Below, one piece after another: positions 46,063 to 54,285 of a DNA stretch of 64,000 nucleotides; position 1 is the stretch's first letter; each line of letters begins with the position of its first letter. The notes under the pieces are model-generated. The model was not told where the DNA came from and ran no database searches. It worked only from the letters and a program-made list of their open reading frames with translations. The stretch is from contig JANWVO010000037.1 of the NCBI GenBank assembly GCA_025056865.1, forward strand, positions 40,954 to 104,953. The letters are read 5' to 3'. Position numbers and translations under genes: made by a program. The DNA is from Bryobacteraceae bacterium. Its GTDB lineage: Bacteria > Acidobacteriota > Terriglobia > Bryobacterales > Bryobacteraceae.

Positions 46063-47415
46063 TCACATCCCGAACGGGTTCGGGAACGGCAGCCTGAACT
46101 TTCCCGGCTTCTTCCCCAGCAGGCTGCCGGACATCGATTTCATCATCTTCCGGGCCTGCGAATACTGTTTCAGCAGATTGTTCACATCCTGCACGGTGGT
46201 GCCGCTGCCGCGCGCGATGCGCCGGCGGCGGCTGCCGTTGATCAGCATGTGATTGGCCCGCTCCTCGGGCGTCATCGAGTCGATGATCGCCACGATGCGG
46301 GTGAACTCCTTCTCGTCGATCTTCGCGTTCTTCAGCTCCTTGAGCGGGCCGATCTGCGGCATCATGCCGAGGATCGACTCCAGCGAGCCGAGCTTGCGGA
46401 GCTGCTTGAGCTGGTCGCGGAAGTCCTCCAGCGTGAACTCGTCTTCCAGCAGCTTGCGCTGCATCTTCTCGGCCTGCTTCTTGTCGACGGCCTGCTCCAC
46501 CTTTTCAATGAAGCTGAGCACGTCGCCCATGCCGAGAATGCGGTTGGCGATGCGGTCCGGGTGGAAGGGCTCGAGAGCGTCCGGCTTTTCGCCCGTGCCG
46601 ACGAACTTGAGCGGCTGGCCGGTGATGTGGCGGATCGACAGCGCCGCGCCGCCGCGCGCGTCGCCATCCATCTTTGTGAGGATGGCGCCGGTGATGCCCA
46701 GCCGCCGGTGGAACTCCTCGGCGCTGCGGACCGCGTCCTGTCCGGTCATCGCGTCGGCGACGAACAGGATCTCGGTGGGCTGAAGGTTCTGCTTCAGCTC
46801 CTCGAGCTCGGCCATCAGCTCGTCGTCGATGTGGAGGCGTCCGGCGGTGTCCACCAGCACGATGTCGCGCCCGGTGATCTCGGCTTCCCGCTTCGCGCCG
46901 CGCGCCAGCGCCAGCGGCGTATCGCCCGGGTTGCCCTCATAGACGGGCAGGCCCAGGTTGCGGGCCAGCACCGAGAGCTGCTCGCGCGCCGCCGGGCGGT
47001 AGACGTCGACAGAAACCATCAGCGGGCGGTGCCCGTTCTTCGAAAGATGCCGCGCCAGCTTCGCCGTCGTGGTCGTCTTGCCCGATCCCTGGAGGCCGAC
47101 GATCAGGATCACCGTCGGCGGCGTGTTGGCGGTGCGGAGCCGCGAGGCGTGCGAGCCGAGGATGTGCACCAGCTCGTCGCGGACGATCTTGACCACCTGC
47201 TGCGCGGGCGACAGCGCCGTCAGCACCTCCTGGCCCATGGCCTTGGCGCGCACGGCCTCGATGAAAGCCTTGACGACGCGGAAATGGACGTCGGCCTCGA
47301 GGAGAGCCACACGGATCTCCTTCAGGGCCGCTTCCATGTTCTCGGCCGTCAATCTGCCTTCGCCCCGCAGGTTCTTGAACACCCGCTGGAGCTTGTCGCT
47401 CAGCGAATCAAACAT
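46063..47415 (-). CDS. ffh: Signal recognition particle protein Ffh
   Basis: GTPase of the SRP that binds signal peptides and targets nascent membrane proteins with 4.5S RNA. 450 residues: N domain from MFDSLSDKLQRVF, G1 GLQGSGKTTTTAKLA near residue 105, DVYRPAAREQL, DTAGR, TKMDGDARGGAALS, and the methionine-rich M domain with the RNA-binding SRRRRIARGSGTTVQDVNNLL. ATG 47415 matches the usual N-terminus. No SRP RNA gene was recognised nearby. Confidence 0.98.
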   Translation of the reverse strand: MFDSLSDKLQRVFKNLRGEGRLTAENMEAALKEIRVALLEADVHFRVVKAFIEAVRAKAMGQEVLTALSPAQQVVKIVRDELVHILGSHASRLRTANTPPTVILIVGLQGSGKTTTTAKLARHLSKNGHRPLMVSVDVYRPAAREQLSVLARNLGLPVYEGNPGDTPLALARGAKREAEITGRDIVLVDTAGRLHIDDELMAELEELKQNLQPTEILFVADAMTGQDAVRSAEEFHRRLGITGAILTKMDGDARGGAALSIRHITGQPLKFVGTGEKPDALEPFHPDRIANRILGMGDVLSFIEKVEQAVDKKQAEKMQRKLLEDEFTLEDFRDQLKQLRKLGSLESILGMMPQIGPLKELKNAKIDEKEFTRIVAIIDSMTPEERANHMLINGSRRRRIARGSGTTVQDVNNLLKQYSQARKMMKSMSGSLLGKKPGKFRLPFPNPFGM

Positions 47416-47561
47416 AGGTTTCCGCGCCGCGAAAGAACGCCTGCGCTGTTCGGACTGCCGCTTCTCATCCGGCTCGATCGAGGGTGTGGAGACGGCACGG
47501 CGCACGCCGCGCCCGAAACGCAGGAACCGGCACACGACCGCCCCACGGACGGTCTTCGTTC

Positions 47562-47567
47562 ATTATA
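47562..47567 (-). promoter_or_regulatory. Possible -10 element upstream of ffh
   Basis: Read leftward the bases are TATAAT, overlapping the galU stop, 147 bases upstream of the ffh ATG. The -35 region (GTCGGG) is poor. It could allow ffh to be transcribed apart from galU, but readthrough from the glucuronokinase-galU side is equally possible. Confidence 0.3.
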
Positions 47568-48462
47568 GCAGCCCTTCTCCGCCGCCCGACAGCAGCCGCT
47601 CGATGTGGGCGCGCAGGGCGGCGCCCGTGTCCGGACGGCGCAAGGCGAACTCCACGAAGCACTTGGCGTACTCCAGCCGGTTGCCGATGTCGAAGCGGCG
47701 CGCCTGCCATGCCAGCGCGAACACCGGCTCTTCGATGGCAAGCTGGTTCATGGCATCCGTAAGCTGGATCTCCCCGCCGACGCCGCGCGGCGTCGTCTCC
47801 AGGCAATCGAAGATCTCCGGGGTGAACACGTAGCGGCCTGCGATGGCGAGGTCCGAGGGCGCCTGCTCCGGGGAGGGCTTTTCCACCAGCCGGCGCAGGC
47901 GCAGCAGATTCTCGTCGAAGGGCTCGGGATCGCCCTCGACGATGCCGTAACGCGACACCCATTCCCGGGGAACTCTGTGGACGGCGACGATGCTGGACCG
48001 GACCTGCCCGAAGGCGTCCAGAAGCTGGAGCAGGCCGGGCTTCTGCCCGGGCGGGGGATCGATGATCGTGTCGCCCAGCAGCACCGCGAAGGGCTCGTCG
48101 CCGACGTGGTCGCGGCCGAGGCGGATGGCGTCGCCGAGGCCGAGCTGCTCCTTCTGGCGGATGTAGTGGATGCGGACGCGGTCGCCGATGTCGCGCACGA
48201 GATCCGCCAGGTCCTGCTTGCCGGCGGCGCGCAGGAAGTGCTCGAGGTCCGGGTTGTAATCGAAATGGTTCTCGATGGCCTGCTTGCCGCGGCCGGTGAT
48301 GATGAGCACGTCCTCGATGCCGCTTTCGGCCGCCTCCTCGAGCACGAACTGCAACACCGGCTTGTCGACGATGGGCAGCATCTCCTTCGGCATGCTCTTG
48401 GTGGCGGGCAGGAAGCGGGTGCCCATGCCGGCGGCGGGGATGATGGCTTTGCGGACTTTCAT
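47563..48462 (-). CDS. galU: UTP--glucose-1-phosphate uridylyltransferase
   Basis: Makes UDP-glucose for glycogen, capsule or other glycans. 299 residues: AIIPAAGMGTRFLPATKSMPKEMLPIVDKP, EDVLIITGRGKQAIENHF, FAVLLGDTII and the EKPSPEQAP region. A type common to bacterial GalU. The preceding gene on the same strand (18 bases away) is a glucuronokinase-like GHMP kinase, so GalU or a relative might also activate glucuronate-1-phosphate (inference). Confidence 0.95.
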   Translation of the reverse strand: MKVRKAIIPAAGMGTRFLPATKSMPKEMLPIVDKPVLQFVLEEAAESGIEDVLIITGRGKQAIENHFDYNPDLEHFLRAAGKQDLADLVRDIGDRVRIHYIRQKEQLGLGDAIRLGRDHVGDEPFAVLLGDTIIDPPPGQKPGLLQLLDAFGQVRSSIVAVHRVPREWVSRYGIVEGDPEPFDENLLRLRRLVEKPSPEQAPSDLAIAGRYVFTPEIFDCLETTPRGVGGEIQLTDAMNQLAIEEPVFALAWQARRFDIGNRLEYAKCFVEFALRRPDTGAALRAHIERLLSGGGEGLL

Positions 48463-48480
48463 GGCGGAGCCTGTGCGGTT

Positions 48481-49476
48481 TCAGGGAAGGATGCGCGGGA
48501 CGATGAGCTGCGCGCCCATCTGCGCGTAGGAGGCGCGGAGCCGCTCCAGCCGCTCCGGATCGCCGTCATAGACGCCGATGACTGCGCCGCCGGAGCCGCA
48601 GAACTGCGTATATGCGCCCAGCTCGCGCCCGCGCTGCACCAGCTCCATGTTGCCCGGGCTGATGCGGATGAGCTGCGCGCGCAGATCGAAGGCCTGGTTC
48701 AGCAGCGGGCCGATTTCGGCGCCGCGGCCGGCCACGATCAGGTCGCGCGCCTCCTGCGCCCACGCGGCCCACTGCCGGATGGCATCCATCACGGCGGGCT
48801 CGCCGCGCTGATAGCGGCTGCGCAGATCGTTATGGGTCAGCTCGGTACCCTCGGCCAGATTGTCGTGGTAAGCGACGAACAGCGGCGGCAACAGCAGCGG
48901 GTCCAGCGGCTCATAGAGGCCGTGCCCGTCGCGCTCCATGCGCGTCTTGTCAAAATCCATGAAGACCACGCCTTCGTAGACCTGGATGACGCGGTCCTGC
49001 AAGCCGGCGCCGATGTGCAGCTCCTCGAGCTCCACCGAAAGGATCAGGTTGGGAAGAACCGGCTTCGGGATGTCGACGCCGAAGAACTGCATCAGCGCGC
49101 GGATGGTCGCCGTGACAATGGCGCTCGAGCCGGCCAGACCGACGCGCACCGGGATGTCGGTGTCGTACTCGATGGTGAAATTGCGGTCCATCGGCACGCC
49201 CGCGCGCCGGCACCAGTCGCTGAATTTCTTGATGGACGCCTTGATCAGCCGCACGCCCCCGTAGTAGCCGTTCTGGCGCACGTCTTCGAGAAAATCATCC
49301 ACGCCCAGAAACTCGAGCCGGTCGCGGTGGCCGCCGACGATCCGCAGCCGCGGCGACTCGTACAGCGTCACTTCGGCGCGGAAATTCCGCACGATGAGCG
49401 AAATCGTCTTGCCGTAGTAGCCGTCGCTGGGATTGCCGATCAGGCCGGCGCGGGCGTAGGCGCGGGTGCGGATCAT
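48481..49476 (-). CDS. Glucuronokinase-like GHMP kinase
   Basis: 331-residue GHMP-family sugar kinase. The N-terminus (RTRAYARAGLIGNPSDGYYG) and GYYGGVRLIKASIKKF correspond closely to plant glucuronokinase (recalled Arabidopsis sequence: ARIGFLGNPSDVYFG and GYYGGVRLL...). The ATP-binding motif GLAGSSAIVTA is near residue 112, GLQDRVIQVYEGVVFMDF near 180, and the last motif FCGSGGAVIG near 290. The plant enzyme makes glucuronic acid 1-phosphate. A related arabinose- or galacturonate-kinase role is possible. ATG 49476 chosen because conserved sequence begins there. Followed by galU. Confidence 0.85.
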   Translation of the reverse strand: MIRTRAYARAGLIGNPSDGYYGKTISLIVRNFRAEVTLYESPRLRIVGGHRDRLEFLGVDDFLEDVRQNGYYGGVRLIKASIKKFSDWCRRAGVPMDRNFTIEYDTDIPVRVGLAGSSAIVTATIRALMQFFGVDIPKPVLPNLILSVELEELHIGAGLQDRVIQVYEGVVFMDFDKTRMERDGHGLYEPLDPLLLPPLFVAYHDNLAEGTELTHNDLRSRYQRGEPAVMDAIRQWAAWAQEARDLIVAGRGAEIGPLLNQAFDLRAQLIRISPGNMELVQRGRELGAYTQFCGSGGAVIGVYDGDPERLERLRASYAQMGAQLIVPRILP

Positions 49477-49555
49477 CTCAATCCGCCAGTATACCCCTGC
49501 GCCTCCCGGAAGGCCGGGCCGCAGCCGACAGTATGCTAGTGAATAAGGGGAAGTT

Positions 49556-50611
49556 GTGAGCGGGAACCTGCCTCTCTTCGATGCAGGCGGCGAGGCCGGG
49601 CTCTCGCCTGCCGCTGCCGTGGCGGCGGCCTTGTTGCATTCGGCCGCGGCGCCTCTGGCTTCCGCGCAGCTTCGCCGGCTCTGGCCCTCGAAGCCCCTGC
49701 CGAAGCCGGCCGCGCTGGAAGCGGCTCTCGAGGAGCTGGCGCAACGGGGTGCAGCGTCGCGCCTCCCTGGCAGGGGCGGGAAGCCTGTCTGGAGCGCGCG
49801 CCCTCTGGCGGCGTGGCTCGAGGATGCCCGCGAAAGGATCCTGCGGGCGGCAGGGGGCTCGCCGCAGCCGGTGAAGGAAAAGGATCTGCTGGCCGCCGCC
49901 GGTTGGCCGAAGGAACTCGATCCGGCGCCCGTGCGGGAGCTGCTGGGCCGGCTGGAACAGGAGGGCGCGCTGAAGCGGTGGCCCGGCAAGACACCTTCCT
50001 GGTGGCGGCTGGGCCCCGAGGAGTCGGTCGGGGAAATCCTGCTGGAGACGCTTGGCGCACGCGCCATGAGCCGGGCCGAATGGCTCCGCGCGGCGAGGGG
50101 GAGGCTGAAGGGCGCTCCTGCGGAGCGGTGGAAGCAGGCCGCCGACGGGCTGATCGCGCAGGGACGCGTGTTTCAGTACCTGCTGCGCATCGATGGGAAG
50201 AAAGTGGAAGCCTGCGCGCGCGCCGAACACCGCGCGGCCTTTCTCGAGCTGTACCGCCCGATGCTCGATCGCCTGAAGGACGAATGGCGCCGCCTCGGGG
50301 CCAGCGAGGACCAGATCCGGCGCTTCCTCACCGGCGGCGCGCCTGAACTGGAAGAGCTTCTTTTCAGCGAACTGAAAAAACTGGAGCTGGAAAGCCCGCC
50401 GCCCAACCCGGTGTCGTTCTGGCGCGCGCGCCCGGCTCTCCGGGGGCTGCGGAAAGAGGAGTTCGACCGCGTTGCGCTCGAGCTGTTCCGGCAGGGACGC
50501 ACTTACATGGCGCCGCATGACCACCCCATGCTGCTGCCCGAAAAGGAGCGCCATGGGCTCGTCGCCGACGGGGAGGGGAACTACTATGTCAGCGTCACCG
50601 CTCGCCTCTGA
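49556..50611 (+). CDS. Multi-winged-helix-like protein, first gene of ATPase/FtsK-nuclease system
   Basis: 351-residue protein not recognised as a named family. It is made of repeated short helical blocks resembling winged-helix units (about residues 18-80, 90-150, 155-205 and 285-350), for example VKEKDLLAAAGW, PAPVRELLGRLEQEGALKRW and, at the end, EEFDRVALELFRQGRTYMAPHDHPMLL. No signal or membrane segment. DNA binding is inferred. The GTG start follows AGGGGAAG. Its end overlaps the ATPase gene by 26 bases, so the two are coupled. No homologue of a named defense system was identified by eye. Confidence 0.8.
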   Translation: MSGNLPLFDAGGEAGLSPAAAVAAALLHSAAAPLASAQLRRLWPSKPLPKPAALEAALEELAQRGAASRLPGRGGKPVWSARPLAAWLEDARERILRAAGGSPQPVKEKDLLAAAGWPKELDPAPVRELLGRLEQEGALKRWPGKTPSWWRLGPEESVGEILLETLGARAMSRAEWLRAARGRLKGAPAERWKQAADGLIAQGRVFQYLLRIDGKKVEACARAEHRAAFLELYRPMLDRLKDEWRRLGASEDQIRRFLTGGAPELEELLFSELKKLELESPPPNPVSFWRARPALRGLRKEEFDRVALELFRQGRTYMAPHDHPMLLPEKERHGLVADGEGNYYVSVTARL

Positions 50612-52394
50612 GCTCCGCGGCATTCCGAATCCCTTCCGCAGCGGGATCACGCGGGACGCGTGGGATCCCGAATGGGTGGACGTGCCCGAGATCCACGCCG
50701 CGGTGTCGGACAAGATCTGCGGGGTGATCGAAACCATCCGCCAGCACGGGGGCAGCCGGGGCGTCCTGGTTTTCGGCCAGCCCGGCAGTGGCAAGACGCA
50801 CCTGCTCAACCGCATCCGCCGCTGGTGCCTGGACCGTGGGGCCGTGTTTTCCGGCTTCCGCCTTCAGTGCGCGCCACAGACGCTATGGCGTCACCTGCGG
50901 CGCGAATTCGTCAGCGACCTGCTCCAGGTCCTGCCGGACGGATCCCGGCAGCTCGACCGCGTGCTCGAGAGCTCGGCAAGCGGAGGCCCCTCGCTCGATT
51001 TCGCACTCTTCACCGTGCTCAACCACTGGCGCGAGGGACGCTTCCTGCGCGAGTGCGAAGCGTGGCTGCGCGGCGACCTCCTGCCCGAATCCATCCTCGG
51101 CGCAATGGGGCTTCCCGCAGGCGGCGAGATGGAAGAAGCCGAGGACGAGGCGCGGCGCGTCCTGATGCAGCTCATCGCACTCGCGGCGCCGCGTCCGGTG
51201 GTGCTGGCGCTGGATCAGGTGGAGGCGATGCAGTCGGACTCCAGCGATCCCCGCGGGCTGCGGGCGCTCGGCTCGGCCGTGGCGGCGCTGCGGGACGAAA
51301 GCCGCAACCTCGTTGTCGTGACGTGCGTGCAGACGAGCTTTCTGAAAACGCTCGAGGACAACATTCACAAGGCGGACTTGGCACGCATGCGCGAGCTCAA
51401 GGAGGACCTGCATGAGCTGGACATCTACGCGGCGCGCCTGCTCGTGAAGGCGCGGCTGGATGCGGAACCGGCCCTGCGAGGCCACCGGTTCCGGCAGACG
51501 CAGCCGCTCTGGCCGTTCACCGAATACGCCCTCACCCATCTGCTGGTTCCGGGCGGGCAGGTAACGCCGCGGCGGCTGATCTATGCCGCCCGGGACCTTT
51601 TCGAGCAGTTGCGAGAGGGCAGGGAAGCCCGGCCCGCGCGCGATGCGGCCCGGTTCCTTGCCGAAGAAGTGCGCGCCCGCATCGCACGGGAGATGGATCG
51701 CGCCCGATGGGATGGGGACGAGTTCCTTCTCGACGGAGTCCGCCGCCTGCTGCCTATCGCGGGATGGCGCAGCGTGGAGCCCCGTCCTGCCGGCATCGAC
51801 ATCGCCGCCGAGAAAGCGGACAGGCGGCTCCTGTTGGTGATGTTCAACCGGCCGACCATGCGCGGCGCGCCGCGGCTGCTGCAAAAGCTTGCCGGGCTGG
51901 ACGAGGCAGGCCGGCTGCGGCTGCTGCGCGCGCAGGATCTGCCCCTGGGGCGGCAGGCCCCGAAAACCGCGCAACTACTGGCGGATCTGGAGCAGCGTGG
52001 CGCCCGGCTGGTGCGCATCTCCCGCGAGGCGATGGCCGCGTTGGAGGCCTGCCGGAAGCTGCTGGCCGATGCCGCCGCGGGGGACCTCCACATGGACGGC
52101 GAGACGCTGGGGCGCGAGTTTGTGGAAGACTGGCTGCGCAGCCATCTGCCGCCCGAGCTCGAGGACTGGCTTGCCAGCATGGAGCCCGGACACACGGCCA
52201 GGGCCGCCCACGAGGCCCTGACGGATGCGCTGATCGAGTGCATCCGCCAGGAGAAGGTGATCTCCGTCGAGGAGGCCGCGCAGCGGCTCGGCTGCACGGC
52301 CGAGGAGGTGAGGCGCTGTGCGTATCAGGGTCAGGATGCCGTGGCCGCCGTGGGGCAGCCGCCGCAGGTGCTCTACGAGCGCCTTGCCGGATGA
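50586..52394 (+). CDS. P-loop ATPase, second gene of the same system
   Basis: 602 residues. The N-terminal segment includes SELRGIPNPFRSGI, followed by Walker A FGQPGSGKTHLL (residues of about 62-73) and Walker B VVLALDQVEAM near 204-214, then an arginine- and Asp-rich sensor region (VVVTCVQTSFLKTLED). Middle and C-terminal regions are helical and end with a short DNA-binding-like helix-turn-helix (VISVEEAAQRLGCTAEEVRRC). Resembles Orc/BrxC/STAND-type loaders in layout; family not assigned. Starts inside the upstream gene and ends 19 bases before the FtsK-fusion gene. Confidence 0.82.
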   Translation: MSASPLASELRGIPNPFRSGITRDAWDPEWVDVPEIHAAVSDKICGVIETIRQHGGSRGVLVFGQPGSGKTHLLNRIRRWCLDRGAVFSGFRLQCAPQTLWRHLRREFVSDLLQVLPDGSRQLDRVLESSASGGPSLDFALFTVLNHWREGRFLRECEAWLRGDLLPESILGAMGLPAGGEMEEAEDEARRVLMQLIALAAPRPVVLALDQVEAMQSDSSDPRGLRALGSAVAALRDESRNLVVVTCVQTSFLKTLEDNIHKADLARMRELKEDLHELDIYAARLLVKARLDAEPALRGHRFRQTQPLWPFTEYALTHLLVPGGQVTPRRLIYAARDLFEQLREGREARPARDAARFLAEEVRARIAREMDRARWDGDEFLLDGVRRLLPIAGWRSVEPRPAGIDIAAEKADRRLLLVMFNRPTMRGAPRLLQKLAGLDEAGRLRLLRAQDLPLGRQAPKTAQLLADLEQRGARLVRISREAMAALEACRKLLADAAAGDLHMDGETLGREFVEDWLRSHLPPELEDWLASMEPGHTARAAHEALTDALIECIRQEKVISVEEAAQRLGCTAEEVRRCAYQGQDAVAAVGQPPQVLYERLAG

Positions 52395-52413
52395 GCGGGG
52401 CGGCGGTCAGGCC

Positions 52414-54285
52414 ATGGCGTCGTTGACGGTTTCCGACATCCGCCGCGAAATCTGGCGCGCCGCAGGCATCGAGCCTGCCGGCGGGCCGGGCGCTGAAGCC
52501 GGCCGCCTCTTCCATGCAACGGTGGCCGACGCCCTCAGCGGCGATTCGCCCGCCGCATGGGTCCGCTTCTTCGATCCCGAGCGCCTGCGGCGGCCCGATG
52601 CCGCTCTCGAGTATGCGCATGCGCTGTATGAAGAATCGCTGGGCCCCGCGTTGGCGGCGCACGCGGCCGCCTTCGAGGCGCAGCCGGAGGCGCTGTTGCA
52701 GTTGTGGCGCGGCGTGAAGAATTTCGCCCAATGGCTGACGGGAGCCCTGCGCGAATGCGAAAGCAGGGGCCTCATCCGTTGGGCCGGGCGGCAGGGATGG
52801 CAGGGCGCCGAGGGACTGGCCAGGACAGAGTTGCCGCTTCATTGCAGCGTGCGGCGGCCGGATTGGCGTTCGACAGTGGAAATCAGCGGCACGCTTGATG
52901 CGCTGTGGCGCGATGCCGCCACTGGACGCTGGTGCGTCGTGGAATGGAAGCTGGCTTCTGCTTCGCCCGAGGCGGACCTGGCGCAGCTCTGCCTGTACCA
53001 CCTGATGCTCGAGAAGAACGGCGTGCCGGGCGCGGCGGCGCTGGTCGCCTTCACTCCCGAGCCTGTCCAGACGGTTCTGGAGCCGTCGCAACTGGAGCCG
53101 CTGAAGCAGAAGCTGCTGGACCTGATCGGCATGCTGGCGGGGGCCGCAGGCGTTCCGCGCAGGTCCGTGGTGTTGCCGCCACCTCCGCGCCGTCCGCAGG
53201 CCTTCGTTGTTTCTCCGGAGGACGAAGAGCTGGCACGCCGGACAGTGGACGTTCTGCGGGCGCGGGGCCACGCCGTCGAGCTGGGCCCGGGGCTGGCGGC
53301 GGGTCCATCTTACCTTCGCGTGCCGGTGCGGCTGGAGCCCAGGACGAGCGTCCGCCGCGTGCTGGCCGAAGGTGACAACCTCCAGGTGCAGCTTGGCCTG
53401 GCGACGCGGCCTTTCCTGCGCAAGGGGGAGGGCTGCCTCTTCGTGGAAGTGCCCCGGGGCAGGCGGGAAATCGTCGAGTTCGGCTCCATCGACCTGGGCC
53501 CCGCCGCCTCGCTCGGCGCCCCGCTGCTGGTGGGCGTCGATCTGGCGGGCGCGCCGCACTTCGCCGATCTGGCTTCGCCGCAGACGCCGCATCTGCTGGT
53601 GGCAGGCGCCACGGGCAGCGGCAAGAGCGAATGGCTGCGCACGGCGCTGGCCAGCATGATGGCGACGCACACTCCGGCCGACCTCCGCGTCGTGCCCGTC
53701 GACCCCAAGCGCACGGCCTTCGGCGAGCTCCGCGGCTCCCCTTACCTCTGGCCGCGGCTCGGGCTGCTGACGCCGCCGGACCAGGACATGGAAGAGGCCT
53801 TCGACGCGCTCATCGAAGAGATGGAGCAGCGGTACCGGGCGCTGGAGCGGCAGGGCATCGCCACGCTGGCGGAATGGCGCGGCAGGCCAGGAACAAGACC
53901 ACCGCGAATTGTTGTTTTCTGCGACGAATACGCCGACCTGATCCATGGCGCCGCCCAGCGCAGGGAGCTGGAGAAACGCGTGGCGCGGCTCGGCGCGAAG
54001 GGCCGCGCCGCGGGGGTCCACCTCATCCTCGCCACGCAGCGGGCCAGCCGGGACGTGGTAACGGGCGTCATCAAGGCCAACCTCGCCGGCCGCGTGTGCC
54101 TGCGCGTGGCCGAGGCGATCGAATCCCGGCTGGTGCTCGGCGTGGCCGGAGCCGAGGATCTCACAGGATGCGGCGACCTCCTGTGGTCCGGCGGAGGCGA
54201 GCCGTTGCGGTTGCAGGCCCCGCTGCTCGACGAAGCTTCTCGGAAAAGGCTGTTCGGCGCCGCGCGCGCCGCGGGAGGAGCATGA
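52414..54285 (+). CDS. PD-(D/E)XK nuclease fused to FtsK/SpoIIIE DNA translocase
   Basis: 623 residues, two functional halves. Residues of about 90-240 have a RecB-like PD-(D/E)XK core: GTLDALWRD (metal Asp), VVEWKL as the E-x-K pair, then ADLAQLCLYHLMLEK. From about residue 350 an FtsK motor: Walker A GATGSGKSEWLR near 397, PVDPKRTAFGEL, Walker B RIVVFCDEYADL near 498 and the FtsK block ATQRASRDVVTGVIKAN...GRVCLRVA. No membrane helices and no FtsK gamma (KOPS-reading) domain. Soluble translocase-nuclease with unknown target. Start ATG 52414 has no good competitor; the 3' end overlaps folP by 4 bases (ATGATG). Confidence 0.9.
   Translation: MASLTVSDIRREIWRAAGIEPAGGPGAEAGRLFHATVADALSGDSPAAWVRFFDPERLRRPDAALEYAHALYEESLGPALAAHAAAFEAQPEALLQLWRGVKNFAQWLTGALRECESRGLIRWAGRQGWQGAEGLARTELPLHCSVRRPDWRSTVEISGTLDALWRDAATGRWCVVEWKLASASPEADLAQLCLYHLMLEKNGVPGAAALVAFTPEPVQTVLEPSQLEPLKQKLLDLIGMLAGAAGVPRRSVVLPPPPRRPQAFVVSPEDEELARRTVDVLRARGHAVELGPGLAAGPSYLRVPVRLEPRTSVRRVLAEGDNLQVQLGLATRPFLRKGEGCLFVEVPRGRREIVEFGSIDLGPAASLGAPLLVGVDLAGAPHFADLASPQTPHLLVAGATGSGKSEWLRTALASMMATHTPADLRVVPVDPKRTAFGELRGSPYLWPRLGLLTPPDQDMEEAFDALIEEMEQRYRALERQGIATLAEWRGRPGTRPPRIVVFCDEYADLIHGAAQRRELEKRVARLGAKGRAAGVHLILATQRASRDVVTGVIKANLAGRVCLRVAEAIESRLVLGVAGAEDLTGCGDLLWSGGGEPLRLQAPLLDEASRKRLFGAARAAGGA

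Noticed and set aside
49477..50067. Upstream extension of the glucuronokinase-like frame.
   Set aside because: Conserved sequence begins at ATG 49476, and the extension overlaps the divergent winged-helix gene.
49556..54285. The trio as a known BREX, Wadjet, Zorya or DISARM system.
   Set aside because: No methyltransferase, SMC-like, MotA/B-like or DISARM helicase genes are near, and proteins do not show the named signatures by eye.
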